DNA of 64,000 bases from Cryptomeria japonica (GCF_030272615.1 NC_081414.1:522166185-522230184); one strand, 5' to 3'. Numbered from the stretch's first letter, positions 11,831-24,387 are shown. Numbers and translations are program-made. Notes: a model not told the origin generated them from the letters alone.

Positions 11831-13145
11831 GTTATTTTTAACATAATGACCACCTTTTAACCTCTATATTAAATTTTTATGAGAGTATTACACAATATGA
11901 TTAGATTATTATGGTCTACTAATGGAAATGCCAACTTTTTTTGTGTTACTGATGGTATGCTTATTTTCATTGTTTAACATCCGAAAACATTAGCAGACCA
12001 TAATAATCTATTTCCACATGAAAATATTTTCTCAATCATTGCATTTTAAAAATCTCTAAAATAATGTTTGGATATAACAAAAATTTGGAATTGTCCAAAT
12101 TTTTGGAAAATGTATGAACATTTTTCGCAATTCTTTAGAAAAAAAACATGAGTATCTAATAGTGAGATGTGAAACAATTGCTATGATAGAAGAAAATCAA
12201 TCAATGTTTCTTTTGATCAACAGTATATTTAAAGTGATAGTGTAATAAAGATTATTTTGAATGTTGAATTTGCATTATATTAAAAATGATGAAATTTGTC
12301 AACTATAAAAAATTTAGAGTTTTAAGGTTCAACATATGTAGCAACACATTTCTATCTAATTTTGTTGAACAAAACATTATTATTATTTTTTTTTCGTATT
12401 GATCAAAGTTGAAAATAATATTTTTTTCTATAAAGGAAATAAATAACAATCTAAAAAGGACTGCAAGAAAAAAACTATAAGGCTATCAAGAAACCATTGA
12501 TAGAACTAGCAAGTTTAGCAGATTACAATACAAAGTATGATTAACTGAAACAATCCAACAATTAAGGATGCCACATACAACCGGCTGAAACAACCCAGTT
12601 ATAAAACATGGAAGCTGAAAAATCATTACAAAACAAAAGACACACAACTGCAACAACTAGCTAATGAAGCAAAAGAAACTTCTAGCTGTAACCATCCAAC
12701 TCATGAAGTATAGATGTTGAATACAAACATTAAAAATTTAATTATGTTTAAGAACAAACAATTTTTTTTTTTTAATAACATAATGATCACCTTTTAACTT
12801 CTATAATAAGATTTTATGAGAACTACACAATATGAATAGATAATAACATGTTATCCTTGTTAAAGAGTTCACAATGGTTATTTAGATTTCAATGTCAAAA
12901 ACCATTAGTAGACAATTTAATAATCTATTTTCACATGAAAATATTTTCTCAATCAATGCATTTTAAAAAGCTCTAAAATAATGTTTGGATATAACAAACA
13001 TTTGAAATTGTCTAGATTATTGGAAGATGTATGAACATTTTTCACAAATCTTTAGAAAACAAAGATGAGTATTTAATAGTGATATGTGATACATTTGCAA
13101 TGATTGAGAAAAAACAATCAATGTTTCTTTTGATGAACATTAACA
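11831..13145. repeat. Direct duplication of about 0.4 kb, AT-rich
   Basis: Two diverged copies of the same sequence lie about 0.94 kb apart: 11831-12220 and 12772-13140. Shared segments include ATAATGACCACCTTTTAAC (ATGATC in the second), CACATGAAAATATTTTCTC, TCTAAAATAATGTTTGGATA and CAATCAATGTTTCTTTTGAT. The spacer (about 12360-12760) is a different, A-rich sequence with no gene. The 5' motif of the unit seems to recur a third time near 13425-13450. No coding potential is seen. Confidence 0.65.
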
Positions 13146-14270
13146 AACAATTGTACAACGTGTTGAAAATATGTTACTTATAGTTTATTTTTGCATGAAA
13201 TCAAGAAAAAATGTATGCTAGGAAGATATTTTAACAATGTTTGATACTCTTGCAAAAGAGTATTAATTTTAAAAATAGATGTAAATGTGAAATACATAGA
13301 AAAAATCTGTTCTTGCTAATAGTTGTTTTTCAAGTTTCTTTGAAGATATAAACATTTAAAATAGGGGAACAATTACAACATGAACAAACATTGTTAAAGG
13401 CTTCATTTTAAAGCAATGACGGTTTCCTTTTAACCCCCTTATCTAATTTTAATAAAATCACTTCATGATCACAATGCTTCATGTTAAATGAATAAGCAAT
13501 TTTTTTTTTTTTTTTTTGCCTCTTCTCATTAAATTATAGAGGCAAGTTCTTGGCTTCAATGGTGGATCATAAGGTCAAATTCAAAATAATGAAATCTTGT
13601 ATGACTTCCAAATCTATTATCATAAAACCTAATAAAACTTGCAACACATATTCAAGTATCTCAACTACTCTTACACATACTTTTTTTTTAATGGTACAAT
13701 TTCTACCTTTTACATAAGAGAAACCATGCATTTATGACATAAATAAATTACTTCTTGTTTCAATGTGTAGGCATGAAATAGATGAGCATGCATAAATAAA
13801 TTTCCAAGATTATATCATATAACTTCAAAGAATCATTGACTCGAAAATCTTCAAAATTGTTTTTGCTAAGAATCCTTCCTTTAGATTTCAATAACGTAAA
13901 ATGTAATGTACAAATATTTTGGAAAAATCATAGACAATATTATATGTATTTCAAATTTATATTACAAAATAAAAAGAACAATATAATAATTCTCTATTGG
14001 CATAGCCATTGCACCCTCTCTTGGTGCAAGTGCTAGTTTTAATGAAGTGAGCTTTTACTCACATGACATTAACAAATATAAATTGTAGAATAGTATTTTA
14101 CATTGAAAATGTGATATCAACATACCAAATTGAACATCTAAACACACAAGGATTTGTGACATCACACAATGACACATGAGGCAAACAATCACCAATACAT
14201 CAAATATTGTAACATAAGTAGAACACTTTAAAAAAATTGAGTCACAGTCACTTGAAAACCTTAGAACAAA
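13146..14270. other. AT-rich sequence without recognisable features
   Basis: Very AT-rich, with T-runs near 13500 and 13680 and only short accidental ORFs. Nothing in it resembles a protein family, RNA gene or LTR end that I can identify. Confidence 0.5.
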
Positions 14271-14279
14271 AGTCGTCCA

Positions 14280-15190
14280 AGTATTTCTTCAACTTTTTAT
14301 AACTTGAGAGTTCCCATGTAGATCTACAATTTTATGGAACTTCAAAAATTTGTTACATTTCTATAGTTTTTTAGAACATTGGAGTTCCCTTGTAATATTA
14401 TAATGTTTACAAATTACAAGTGGAGATTTCATCCTATAGCCATTAAACTTATGGGGCTTTAGAGTTCCCATGGAAGTTTGTAGCTACTATAAATTGCATG
14501 TAGACCTCTAATTCTTCCAACTTTGTAATAGGTATAACTTCATAGTTTTCATGCAAGTTTTTAGCCCCTCTTAAACTAAATGTGGACCTCCAATCTTTAA
14601 AAATAGAACCCATGCAATTTTTTTTAACTTGGACATGTATATTTATGATTCGAAATTTTTTTAAATAGAGTTTTGATTCCTACACTTTTGAAACATCAGT
14701 GATCAAATGCAAACTTGGAGCTCTTACAAATTACAAGTTGAGTTTCTATTTTCACCATCTTGACACTATCTAGAACTTTAGCATTTTAATGCAAATTTAT
14801 AGCATGTATATTGTAAAGCCACCTCTAAATATTGTAAGAGTTTTGAGGCATGTTTAATAACCTAAATACTACCTATTCACCTCTAATCCATATTGTATAC
14901 AGTGAAGGCACACAACTTTGGACCTACAAAAATTTACAAATCTACAAATTACCTACCAACTTCTAATTCATAATGACTATTACCCATGGAACTTTAAAGT
15001 TTTGATGTATTCCTTCACACCTACATATTTTCTTTTGAATTTCAAACTTTGAATTCTACTTGGTCCACAAAACTTGAGAGTCATAATAAAGATTTGCAAA
15101 ACTTTAAATTTTTTGCCAAATTTTAAAATTTGATAGTTCCTACTTATAGAAATTTGGATTCTTGATGATATTCTACAAAACTATAAATTG
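14280..15190. repeat. Degenerate tandem array, unit about 75-80 bp
   Basis: A loosely repeated phrase recurs along this stretch: an element like GAGTTCCCATGNAAGTTT, then TAGC..., then TACAAATTACAAGTNGA and CCTCTAATCTT. Recognisable versions start near 14308, 14388, 14460, 14535, 14690, 14765 and 14930. Divergence between units is high, so the array is old. No ORF or known repeat family is evident. Confidence 0.45.
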
Positions 15191-15359
15191 CAATTTCTAG
15201 AATAATACATGGAAGGGAATAGCTTTCTCATTTTGTATGTTTAATAAATAAGCTTGGCATAATTACTTTAGCATATACAATCTTAAAGAATTAATTAACC
15301 ATATAGACCCAATTTCAAATTCTCCATACACATATGAATACTCTAAAGAGATGACATGG

Positions 15360-15854
15360 TGTTGTAGATATGCATTTTGTTATCGTTGATGTCAAATAGT
15401 ATGGTCTGAATATGTTTTGGTTCAGACATCTATGATATGGATAGGTATGGGTGCAATGTTGAGAAGCTAGTGAAGTATGAGGTGATTTGGTTTGGAATTG
15501 GAGTTTGATATAATTATTTCTATGTTTGAGCAGTTGCATTGGAATGATATCGACATGTTCTAGATTGATTTAGGTTTTGTCTATTTTGGTCCAGACTCTT
15601 TCTCTTGTGTATAATTATAATTGGTGCAAGCAATAAGTCATATTATTGAAATTGGATATAATGTATATTTGGTCTGATGATCCTGTGAGGAGTGTTCTTT
15701 TGGTTTGGTATTGCACGTTGAATGATGGTTTTGGTTTGATTTATGTTTTGTGTCTCATGTTTTTGGTCTAGTTGTATATCTTGGTGGAAAAAGTATGTAC
15801 ACATTACAATCCTTTTTCTTGGCCGACTTGGTGAGAATGGTTTTGTTTTGGTTT

Positions 15855-15945
<91 letters not shown>

Positions 15946-16601
15946 GATGATGATTTGTTGAAGAGAAGTGGTGTGTAAGAGAGTTGAATTATGTAAGTGA
16001 GTTGTGTATGTGAGATATTGATATAGAAATATGCGAGTGAGTTTGATGTGTGAATGGTGAAGTAGCGAAGATTAGTAAGGGTGTGATGCAAGGAAGTCTG
16101 TCAGTTGTTTTTGCAATGTAGTAGTTATAGTGGATTTAGATGCAGTGATCTAGAAGGTACAATGGCTTGAATATTTTAGTAAGAAAAATTTTGTGCTCTA
16201 ACAATGACTATAATCAAAATTGTGAGATGCTTCTATTTATATAGTTTCTTTTTTGATATTGTAATTTTGTATCATGCCCTAAGTGTAGTTAGCTTCAGGT
16301 CTGCAATTCCCTTTTTGTATATTGATCCATGAGCAGCTAGCCTTGGATAGAAATTAGCTCCTCCTTTTGTAATAATTTCATATATAGTGGACTATCTTGT
16401 GGGTTAACTCCCACTATGGTTTCCTAGTTCAGGTTTTCTACGTATAAAATATTAGTGTTCCTATATGAGTGATTATGTTGTTAGTGTTTAAATATTGAAA
16501 AAATGGTCTAATGGATTTAAGTTGTTAAATGTGTTAATGAGTTCTGAAATTTAGTTTATGCTGATTCACTCCCCCTCTCTCAACATAAAGTGTGTTCAAC
16601 A
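15360..16601 (+). mobile_element. Copia-type 5' LTR
   Basis: The stretch starts TGTTGTAGATATGC and ends GTGTTCAACA, about 1.24 kb, and is followed two bases later by a primer-binding site, so it is a plus-strand 5' LTR. It holds a pure TA microsatellite at 15857-15944. Near the end it carries the two blocks shared by all Copia LTRs of this window: TTGTGGGTTAACTCCCACTA (block 1) and TGATTCACTCCCCCTCTCTC (block 2). The exact 5' boundary is inferred from TG and the TGTTG... style of the other Copia LTRs; no matching target duplication was found. Confidence 0.7.
15857..15944. repeat. (TA)n microsatellite, about 44 units
   Basis: An uninterrupted TA dinucleotide run inside the Copia LTR. Tyr/Ile repeat ORFs that cross it on both strands are artefacts of the repeat. 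Confidence 0.97.
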
Positions 16602-16603
16602 AT

Positions 16604-16615
16604 TGGTATTAGAGC
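16604..16615 (+). other. Primer-binding site (initiator Met tRNA type)
   Basis: TGGTATTAGAGC lies two bases downstream of the LTR terminal CA. It complements the 3' end of plant initiator methionine tRNA apart from one C-to-T change, as is usual in Copia elements, and marks where minus-strand DNA synthesis would start. Confidence 0.8.
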
Positions 16616-16770
16616 ATGGTTCCTCTTGAGTAAGTTTAACTGCTTGAGGTAGATCCAGATTCTTAAACATGATGTTTGAAGAAGAGTTGATTGATATGGA
16701 TTCTTTAGATCAAGGTGATTGAAACGATGTTGAAGGAGTTATTGACATGGAAGGATAACCGAGGTCTGTA

Positions 16771-17594
16771 TTGGCTGATCTGGATGATTGCAAAGACAAG
16801 TATAAGAAGGTTGTTAAGAAGATTACTTTCTTAAGAGGTTTAGTGGATAGAGGAAAGAATGCTATTGATGAATATGGGATAAAGATTCATGAGAATTCTA
16901 AGGAATGCTTGAATATTGAAGAAGTGAAAAATATGAAAAGGGAACTCAAAGATACAAAAGATGAGACTAGTAATAGCTTAAGTCTGAAAGGTGGAAAAGA
17001 GATTCGGGAATCTATTTTGCAGTTTCAAAATTATGGAAAGTTTGGTGAATGTTCAAAGGACAATGAATAAAAGGATGAGAGATTGAAAAATTCTACTAAG
17101 GATAAGAATGCTTTCATGCCTAATTAAAATTTTCAAAAGTTTGTAATGGACCAAAGACCTCAAGCTCCTATTCCTCCCAAGTATTAATGTTTCAAAGGAA
17201 TTTGTTTTTCATGCAATCAAGTAGGGTACAAAGCAATTGGATGTAGAAATCAGATAAGAAATTACTCTTTCAATGGAAATTGTCATTATTGCAACAAGTT
17301 CAAACAAAATTCTAGTGAATGTAGGAGCAAAATGAACATGAACAAGAATGTCAGATCTTTTAATGAATATTGTTATGCTTGCAATGGACATGGGCACAAA
17401 ACTGTTGAAAGCAAGAACAAGAATTTCAGGAGAAATATGACTGGAAATATGATACAAAATGGTCTGATATGTTATAATTTCAATGTTGTTGGGCATATTA
17501 CAAAATTTTGTAAAAATAGTAAAGGAAGGAATGCTCATTTGGAGAATGTGGCTGACTCTAAAGGAAAAGGAAGGGTAGATCGGAGGAATTATTG
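16771..17594 (+). pseudogene. Copia gag remnant with four zinc-knuckle motifs
   Basis: One reading frame runs from 16771 to 17594 with stops at 17068, 17125 and near 17187. The first 100 residues are charged and coiled-coil-like (KKVVKKITFLRGLVDRG). The second part has four regularly spaced CCHC-type knuckles of the gag nucleocapsid: CFSCNQVGYKAIGC (His replaced by Tyr), CHYCNKFKQNSSEC (His lost), CYACNGHGHKTVES (last Cys lost) and CYNFNVVGHITKFC (second Cys replaced). Gag binds element RNA in the virus-like particle. No N-terminal UBN2-type gag domain and no protease, integrase or reverse transcriptase follow, so this is an internally deleted derivative as well as a decayed one. Confidence 0.75.
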
Positions 17595-18740
17595 AAGGTG
17601 GTTTAGCATCCGCTATGGATGTAGTTCCTTCTTCTAGTAATTGAATCAGACTTTAGGGTTTGAGGCTCAGAGCTTTAATGAAAACATCTTTATGCCCCCT
17701 CTTGGTTTGATGTTGAGATTATCCTCAACATGGAAGCTATGTGTGGTGATTTTTTGGAGGTTTAGAACTTATCTTATGGTCCAGATGTAATTTTCTAAGG
17801 TTCAACAAATAGTGTAACAAATTTTTGAAGACCTAATTTGTGAATATTATTTTTAGCAATTATGATCATTTGGGCACTTTTGATTTGAGAAGTGAAGGAG
17901 ATTGAAGGAGAGGATTCAAGAACAAGTGTGAGAAAAGAGTTTGTAGAGAATAAATTTAGGATAATGGTGAAAATTATAAGTATCAATAATGAACCTAGAC
18001 CTATGTATATGAATTGAAGCCTTTTGTTCCATAAAAAAAAGATTTAGTTGGAGCCTTTTCTAGAATTAATGATCAAACTATTCACAAGGAATATGTTTGT
18101 AAGTATATTCATGTTTCTTAGAGGAGTATGATCATGGAAAGATTAGAGCTTTTAGGTAGAGTAATATGGTTAACAGTTCATAGAGATTGAAAAATGAATT
18201 TAGTGCCCTAGGGTTCAAGGGCTTGGATAAATGGAATTATTTTCCAATGATCGAAGATAAATAAATTATTAGAATTGTTCTTAACATGATTCATGGTGAC
18301 TATTATGGCTTGATAAGACATACTTGATTTTGAAAGAAGTATTGTAGGCTGTGATGGGGTTATGTGAGATTGATGAAGATTGAAGTGCTGATGATGAAAT
18401 CCATTAAGAATGTTGAAGTGAATCATTTGACTTGCATTGTATCAGATGGAATAGCATTGAGAATTGACACCATCAGAGATGTAGACAATATATATACAAC
18501 AATAGGAATATCATATAAAAATTATTATAAGAATCAAGAAGGTTCCTATGCGTCTACCAAAGTTCACATAGCATACATGATGGTTAGAGAGAATTATGAG
18601 TATGATTTGTGTGAGATTCTATGATGACAATTATTGACAACCTAAAGACGATGAAGAGTGATATGTATCTGTTTTGGTATGGCTCTCTGATTGTTTGTTT
18701 GATTTTTCATTTTCTACATTCATTGCCTTGAATTGAGAAC
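17595..18740 (+). other. Internal retroelement sequence, no recognised domain
   Basis: Downstream of the gag remnant the plus strand has only short open stretches. One at 18364-18624 (86 residues, MRLMKIEVLMMKSIKNVEVN...) is the longest; I do not recognise it. The whole stretch may be one diverged ORF broken by stops together with the ORF that follows at 18741, but no family can be named. Confidence 0.35.
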
Positions 18741-19403
18741 ATGTCATGGAGAAATGATATGACCATTCAATGTCAGATAAAAGATTATTTAGATGGTCTA
18801 GAAGATAGTTCTAAGATGTATAGAGATTTATTTAAAAAACTTAGAAGTGTTCTAGTTTTGAGGAATCAAATTCCTCCCAAGGTTTTGGACTGGCATGAGA
18901 ATGACATTGTGTTTTTAGTTGATAAAGATAATTTCTTTTTAGAAGCTATGGTTATGAGAGTATCGTTGGTAACTTCATTACCTTATGAGGTTTCCAAAGA
19001 TGAATGTTTGATGTTAGCAGAGAAACTTTTGATGATGCCAAAAGATCCATGTGTAGAAAGATTTGGTAGAAGAGATGAGATTATTGGAAGGTTAGGAATG
19101 TTGGTATCAGAGAAGAAGATGAAAAAATCAAGAAGGCTTTCTAGAGATACCTCTGACTCTAGTTCTAGTGTTTAGAAGAAGGGAAAAAGAGTCCCAGAGA
19201 AGAAGACTATTGAGCCTCTGAATTTGGACAATAATGATAAGGAAGAAGAAACTATGGCTGAACATGAAATATTTTAGAGTGCGCAAGAAGAAGAGAATGA
19301 GCAACAAGTTTATGAAGAAATGTCTAATGATGATGAGTTGATAGAAGATAAAGTGTTGGAGATGATTGAGATGCCTGATGGTATCAGTTGGCGGCACTTA
19401 AAT
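18741..19403 (+). pseudogene. Unrecognised ORF, acidic C-terminus, in Copia derivative
   Basis: An open frame of 144 codons (MSWRNDMTIQCQIKDYLDGL...) stops at TAG 19173-19175, but the same frame continues through one further TAG (about 19275) to about 19403, giving some 220 residues in all. The visible protein is predicted soluble: a hydrophobic-charged N-terminal half with KVLDWHENDIVFLVDKDNFF, a Lys/Ser-rich stretch (SEKKMKKSRRLSRD, SSSS), and a strongly acidic tail. There is no zinc finger, transmembrane segment or pol motif. It sits between the gag remnant and an inverted LTR fragment, where some plant Copia elements carry an extra ORF, but I cannot assign it. The reading frame then runs into antisense LTR sequence. 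Confidence 0.4.
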
Positions 19404-19683
19404 AATTCTGCACAAGAGAAAGAGTCTGGACCAAAACAGACAAAACCCAGATCAATTCAGAATATGTTGATATCATTCCAATGCAACTGCTCAAACATAA
19501 AACTAATTATATCAAATGCTAGTTCCAAACCAAATCACCTCATAGTCCACCAACTTCTCAACATTGTACCCATACCTATCCATATCACAAATGTCTAGAC
19601 CAAAACATATCTAGACCACACTATATAAATAGAAGCATCTCACAATGCTGATTATAGTCACAGTTAAAGCACAAAACTCTTGA
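19404..19683 (-). repeat. Inverted fragment of the 15.4 kb Copia LTR
   Basis: The reverse complement of about 19404-19613 matches 15393-15612 of the Copia LTR over roughly 210 bases (shared phrases such as GATATGGATAGGTATGGGT and GAGCAGTTGCATTGGAATGA). Bases 19620-19678 then match 16186-16250 in reverse, so the middle of the LTR is missing. The fragment is cut at 19683 by the solo LTR insertion, and its partner continues at 24388. Confidence 0.8.
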
Positions 19684-21591
19684 TGTCATGCCCGCCAAAA
19701 TACCCTAAAGAAACTAAAAAAGAACATGCAAATGGAGATAATTTTTTTCTTAATTAACATCTAAAGCAACTAATGCAACACATAACATCTCCTTCTATTT
19801 ACTTTTATTAATCATTTAACCAATACAAACATACATCATTGCTCATTTCATCAAATAATGCAAGCGGAAATAACATAACATCATTAAATTTTCCCTAGGG
19901 TACTTCAACATCATTACTTAATTCACCACCATAATAACATACTACACACATGTTAGGTATATTTCATCTTCATTTAATGCATCATATTTTAATTCCCTAA
20001 CCACGAGATATACAACCTACAACATTATTTATTCCTCATGATATGCATAATTTACTTTCTACCAATGAATCTATATGAACCATTCATCTTTACTAAATCT
20101 AATTAGCATCTTCTAACATATTCATCTCTTATCTATGAATATTTCTCTTTCAAGATTAATTTACATTCTAACTTGCTTCCTAACATTCCATGGAATAATA
20201 CAACTAAACCATAATGCAAATCCATTTCTATTCCAACTACAATTCATCTTACAAATACAAGTACATTAAATACATCATGAGCATAGCTCTTTCTACTACA
20301 AGAATCCATCTACTATATACAAGAATTTTACATTACATACATTCCATCTTATCCATTACATAAATCTGCTACAAGGTACATCCATAGTCGATCATGAAGA
20401 ATAATCCAAGAGAACATCCCAATGGCTAAAAAGAACCAACCTCTCAACCATGTGGAACCAAAGGAACCACCCCTCGTGCTAGGAGATGACACAAGGTCCC
20501 AACACACACTCTAAACCTAAGATGACACTCTAAGCAAAGAGACTAACCACACAAGGACTCTCAAGCAAGAACTCATGCAATACAACAAGAATGAACTCCC
20601 AGAGGCGTAAAATTCATCAAGACATAAATACATTCAATAAGCATAATCATAAATCATAAAGGGCAAACAAATGTAGGAGTGGAGTGTCATCACATGCCAT
20701 CCTCAAAACATAATAACATAAGGCACTAGCCTGATGGACATGTGGAGCCATCTCAACCTATGAGAGACTAAGGGAGATTAGCTTACCGTCTTCATGGCCT
20801 TCTCATGCTTATCCTAAAAAATCCTCCCTAGGACTAAGTCATGAGACTTAAATCAATTTAATATCTTATTAATTAATCTAGCTACCCAACTCATCAATTA
20901 TTAGGTTATCACTTATTTACGAATCATGGTAAACTCCAATGTGCCCTAGTGGTCTAGACTTCATGCATCCTTACAAGTAACCTCATGCAAGCCTATCTCT
21001 CATGACCCCAGTCATCACAAGAATCCCACTCCCCCTAACATGGCCCAACAATAAATCTCAAGAGGTTCTAACCAGAATAAACACATGAAAATAACACTCA
21101 ATGTAGCCAATAACTTCCACACATACTCTCACAACATATGCAAGGCTACAACAACATAAAAAATAATAAAATGAGCATCTTCGCCAACAATAACAAGGGC
21201 ATATCAAGCCATCAAAATCTACTATCAAATAAAAGATAACATCACAACAAGGCCAGCTCACTTGCTGGTACAAAACAATATAATAATCATCTCAATATAT
21301 CCATGGCTTATCAACATGGAGAGAGTATCCATAAAATCCATAATGGCATAGAGAAATAAATAGACTTAAACCATCAAAATACATCAAAACTGATCAAACC
21401 CAAAACTGGAAAATATTAGCAGACCTCAAATAAAACCTCTAGTACAAAAATCAATTTGGGACAGTATCTCAAAAATGACCAAAACTAAGAAAACATAGAA
21501 CACAGATAGTTTAATGCTTTTATCCCATAGAACAACACTTCTGTCCAATAGAATAACTCTTTCATCCTGTAGGACAATGCAAACATTTCCA

Positions 21592-22443
21592 AAATCACAT
21601 ATACATCTTCTAAAATAGTGCACACATTCCCAGATTCGCACTTACGCCTTCTAAGACAACACTTATGCTGTGTAGAACAACACAAACACAATACAAAACA
21701 ACACTTTTACACATTTAAAGAACGCTTTCACCGAAACAACGCATTTATATATTTCACACAGAAAACTCAGAAAACTTACGACAGAAAAATAAATTCCAAA
21801 CTTAAATAAAGGGGCTCGAAAAACACATGAATAGAGACGCCCAGAAACAAGGAATACATAGGTATAGAAAAGGTAAAATCACATATACATCTTCTAAAAT
21901 AGTGTACACATTCCCAGATTCGCACTTACGCCTTCTGAGACAACACTTATGCTGTGTAGAACAACACAAACACAATACAAAACAACACTTTTACACATTT
22001 AAAGAACGCTTTCACCGAAACAACGCATTTATATATTTCACACAGAAAACTCAGAAAACTTACGACAGAAAAATAAATTCCAAACTTAAATAAAGGGGCT
22101 CGAAAAACACATGAATAGAGACGCCCAGAAACAAGGAATACATAGGTATAGAAAAGGTAAAATCACATATACATCTTCTAAAATAGTGCACACATTCCCA
22201 GATTCGCACTTACGCCTTCTGAGACAACACTTATGCTGTGTAGAACAACACAAACACAATACAAAACAACACTTTTACACATTTAAAGAACGCTTTCACC
22301 AAAACAACGCATTTATATATTTCACACTGGGAAAACTCAGAAAACTTACGATAGAAAAATAAATTCCAAACTTAAATAAAGGGGCTCGAAAAACACATGA
22401 ATAGAGATGCCCAGAAACAAGGAACACACAAGTATAGAAAAGG
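21592..22443. repeat. Three tandem copies of a 284 bp unit
   Basis: Units start at 21592, 21876 and 22160 with AAATCACATATACATCTTCT, each exactly 284 bp apart (the third differs by a short indel near 22326). Copies differ at only a few positions (for example TAAGACAAC in the first and TGAGACAAC in the other two; ACAGAA versus CTGGGAA), so the expansion is recent compared with the surrounding relics. The repeated open frame across units follows from the repeat and lacks any domain. Confidence 0.95.
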
Positions 22444-23842
22444 TAAATAAATTCAGACTATAACTCAAGTTCTAACCAAAATTTCTTCATGGCAAAATAC
22501 ATACATAACCACTTCAAAACTCATAGAGAAACCAATGAAACCAAATCCAAACACTCTCAAACTGAAAGACTCATAAAGGGGAAAAATATCCATTCAAACT
22601 CCCATACCAAAACAAGAGATTCAACAACCCAAGCTTATACATAAATTTGACAGATCCGTGAAATGGCATTCCCAGACAACCAAAAACTTATTCCCAGCAA
22701 CTATATAAAATCTCAAATAATATAAGGTTTCCGCCCCAACTATTAATCAACAAACAAAATTAAAACTATAGAATAACATAATATTTCAACTCAAACCTGA
22801 AACACTTGTAGACACGATGCATACACAGAGAAACCATTAAAATCAAAATGCAAAAGTAAAAGAACTCCAACCTGCAACCTGAAGTAGTGGAATGAAGCTG
22901 AAGAAGAGCTCCCACAAAGCCAAACCAAAATCCAACCAAGATCCAGCCAAAACCAAGAGTTAAAGAAATCCAAAACCAGGGAAGAATGCTTGCTAGAAAA
23001 ATTTCCAAAGAATAGCCAACCTGAAAACCATCACAGGAATGAAAATAAAAAGCAACAACAATCCAAAAACCCTATCCTCAATCTCGGCCAATCAAAATAT
23101 TCCATATTTTTTAATATATTTTACCAACCCACCATATATTATAATTTATTCTCCTGTTTTGAATTTAGCCAATGAGAGTAAAGGGTAGGTATAGTAAATA
23201 TAAAATGTACTTATCCAGCTAAGTGGGAATGTTTTATTATTATTTTAATTTAATGTGCTCATACACCCCACTTAGGAAATAAAAGTCAAACTATTAAATA
23301 AACATAAGCTATAAATAAATAATCCAACTCGGGATTAAAATTAAATAAACCAAAAGCTAATAAAATAAATTAAAGAACCAAATAAATATAAGATATCAAA
23401 TAAATAATTAAACAATCAAATACCATTAATTAATCATAAATATAAAATAAATATTAAACAACAATGAGGCTTATCAAATATTAAATAATCATAAAATCAA
23501 TAAACATTAATTATCAAATAAATATAAATATCAAATAATTAAATATTCAAAAACAATAAATTTACTACATTAAAATAAATTATCAAATAAATCAAGTAAT
23601 TCAACCGACATAAACCGAACTCATAACACCAAGAAGACCAAACCTACTAACTGACATGGTGAATTATGCAAAGACGCTGACTACTCACGGTGAACAACTT
23701 AGACCTAGAGTATGTGAAGGGAACTCATGTCATCTTCGAACCACATAAGCCATTGGAACTAAAGACACACTCAGACCTGTGAAGCCAGGGGGAGTCGATG
23801 TCTGGTACCTGCAAAGTCCTGCAACCACAAAATGACAATACC

Positions 23843-23843
<1 letters not shown>

Positions 23844-23939
<96 letters not shown>

Positions 23940-23941
23940 TA
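23844..23941. repeat. (ATACAT)n hexanucleotide microsatellite, about 16 units
   Basis: A regular ATACAT array within the solo LTR. Because the period is six, all reading frames are open across it on the minus strand, giving meaningless Tyr-Val, Met-Tyr or Cys-Ile repeats. Confidence 0.95.
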
Positions 23942-24387
23942 ACAAGCACGTGATAGAGAATCGCAACGACACATCCCACTCACAATGAGTGATATGGAAT
24001 CATCTCTATCATGAAGATAGTCAAACAATAGTCAAACACATCTCATAAAAATCTCATAAAATGTGATCATGAAGTAGGGTTAGCCTAATCATAATCATCA
24101 TCAAAACCATAATAAATCTAATCTATCAATAATCCATCACATAGTGAGCATATAAAATCCATCGAGTACATATATCATCAAATCACATGATTAATAATGA
24201 CAGTACCAACATCCATATAGATCATCAAAATAGAATATGTCCAATAGTGTCTAACATCAATAATAAGTAACTGAAGTACATGAGTAATCATCATCTGAAT
24301 CATCAAATATAGTCTGGATAAGTCTATCAAGCATAATATAAAAGTCAACTCTAGTCAAAATAAGTCAGATCAAGGGTGGACACTACA

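Larger units (their letters stand above)
19684..24387 (-). mobile_element. Solo LTR, 4.7 kb, with 5 bp target duplication
   Basis: The unit begins TGTCATGCCCGCC and ends GTGGACACTACA, giving TG/CA termini, and is flanked by the exact direct repeat CTTGA at 19679-19683 and 24388-24392. Its termini resemble those of the 43-55 kb element (TGTAATGCCCCGCC ... GGTACTACA), so it belongs to a related long-LTR family, and the same minus-strand sense is inferred. No internal region, primer site or second LTR is present, as expected after recombination between the two LTRs of an inserted element. It contains a 284 bp triplicate (21592-22443) and a hexanucleotide microsatellite (23844-23941). A middle segment (about 20390-21070) is homologous to 55780-56500. 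The short ORFs inside are not convincing. Confidence 0.85.

Noticed and set aside
15743-16091. Tyr-Ile repeat ORFs on both strands
   Set aside because: Artefact of the (TA)n microsatellite.
21592-22443. CRISPR-like regular repeats
   Set aside because: Units are contiguous 284 bp tandem copies without spacers, and the sequence is plant nuclear DNA.
23725-24028. Three overlapping minus ORFs with Val-Tyr, Met-Tyr or Cys-Ile repeats
   Set aside because: Artefact of the hexanucleotide array, whose period keeps all three frames open.
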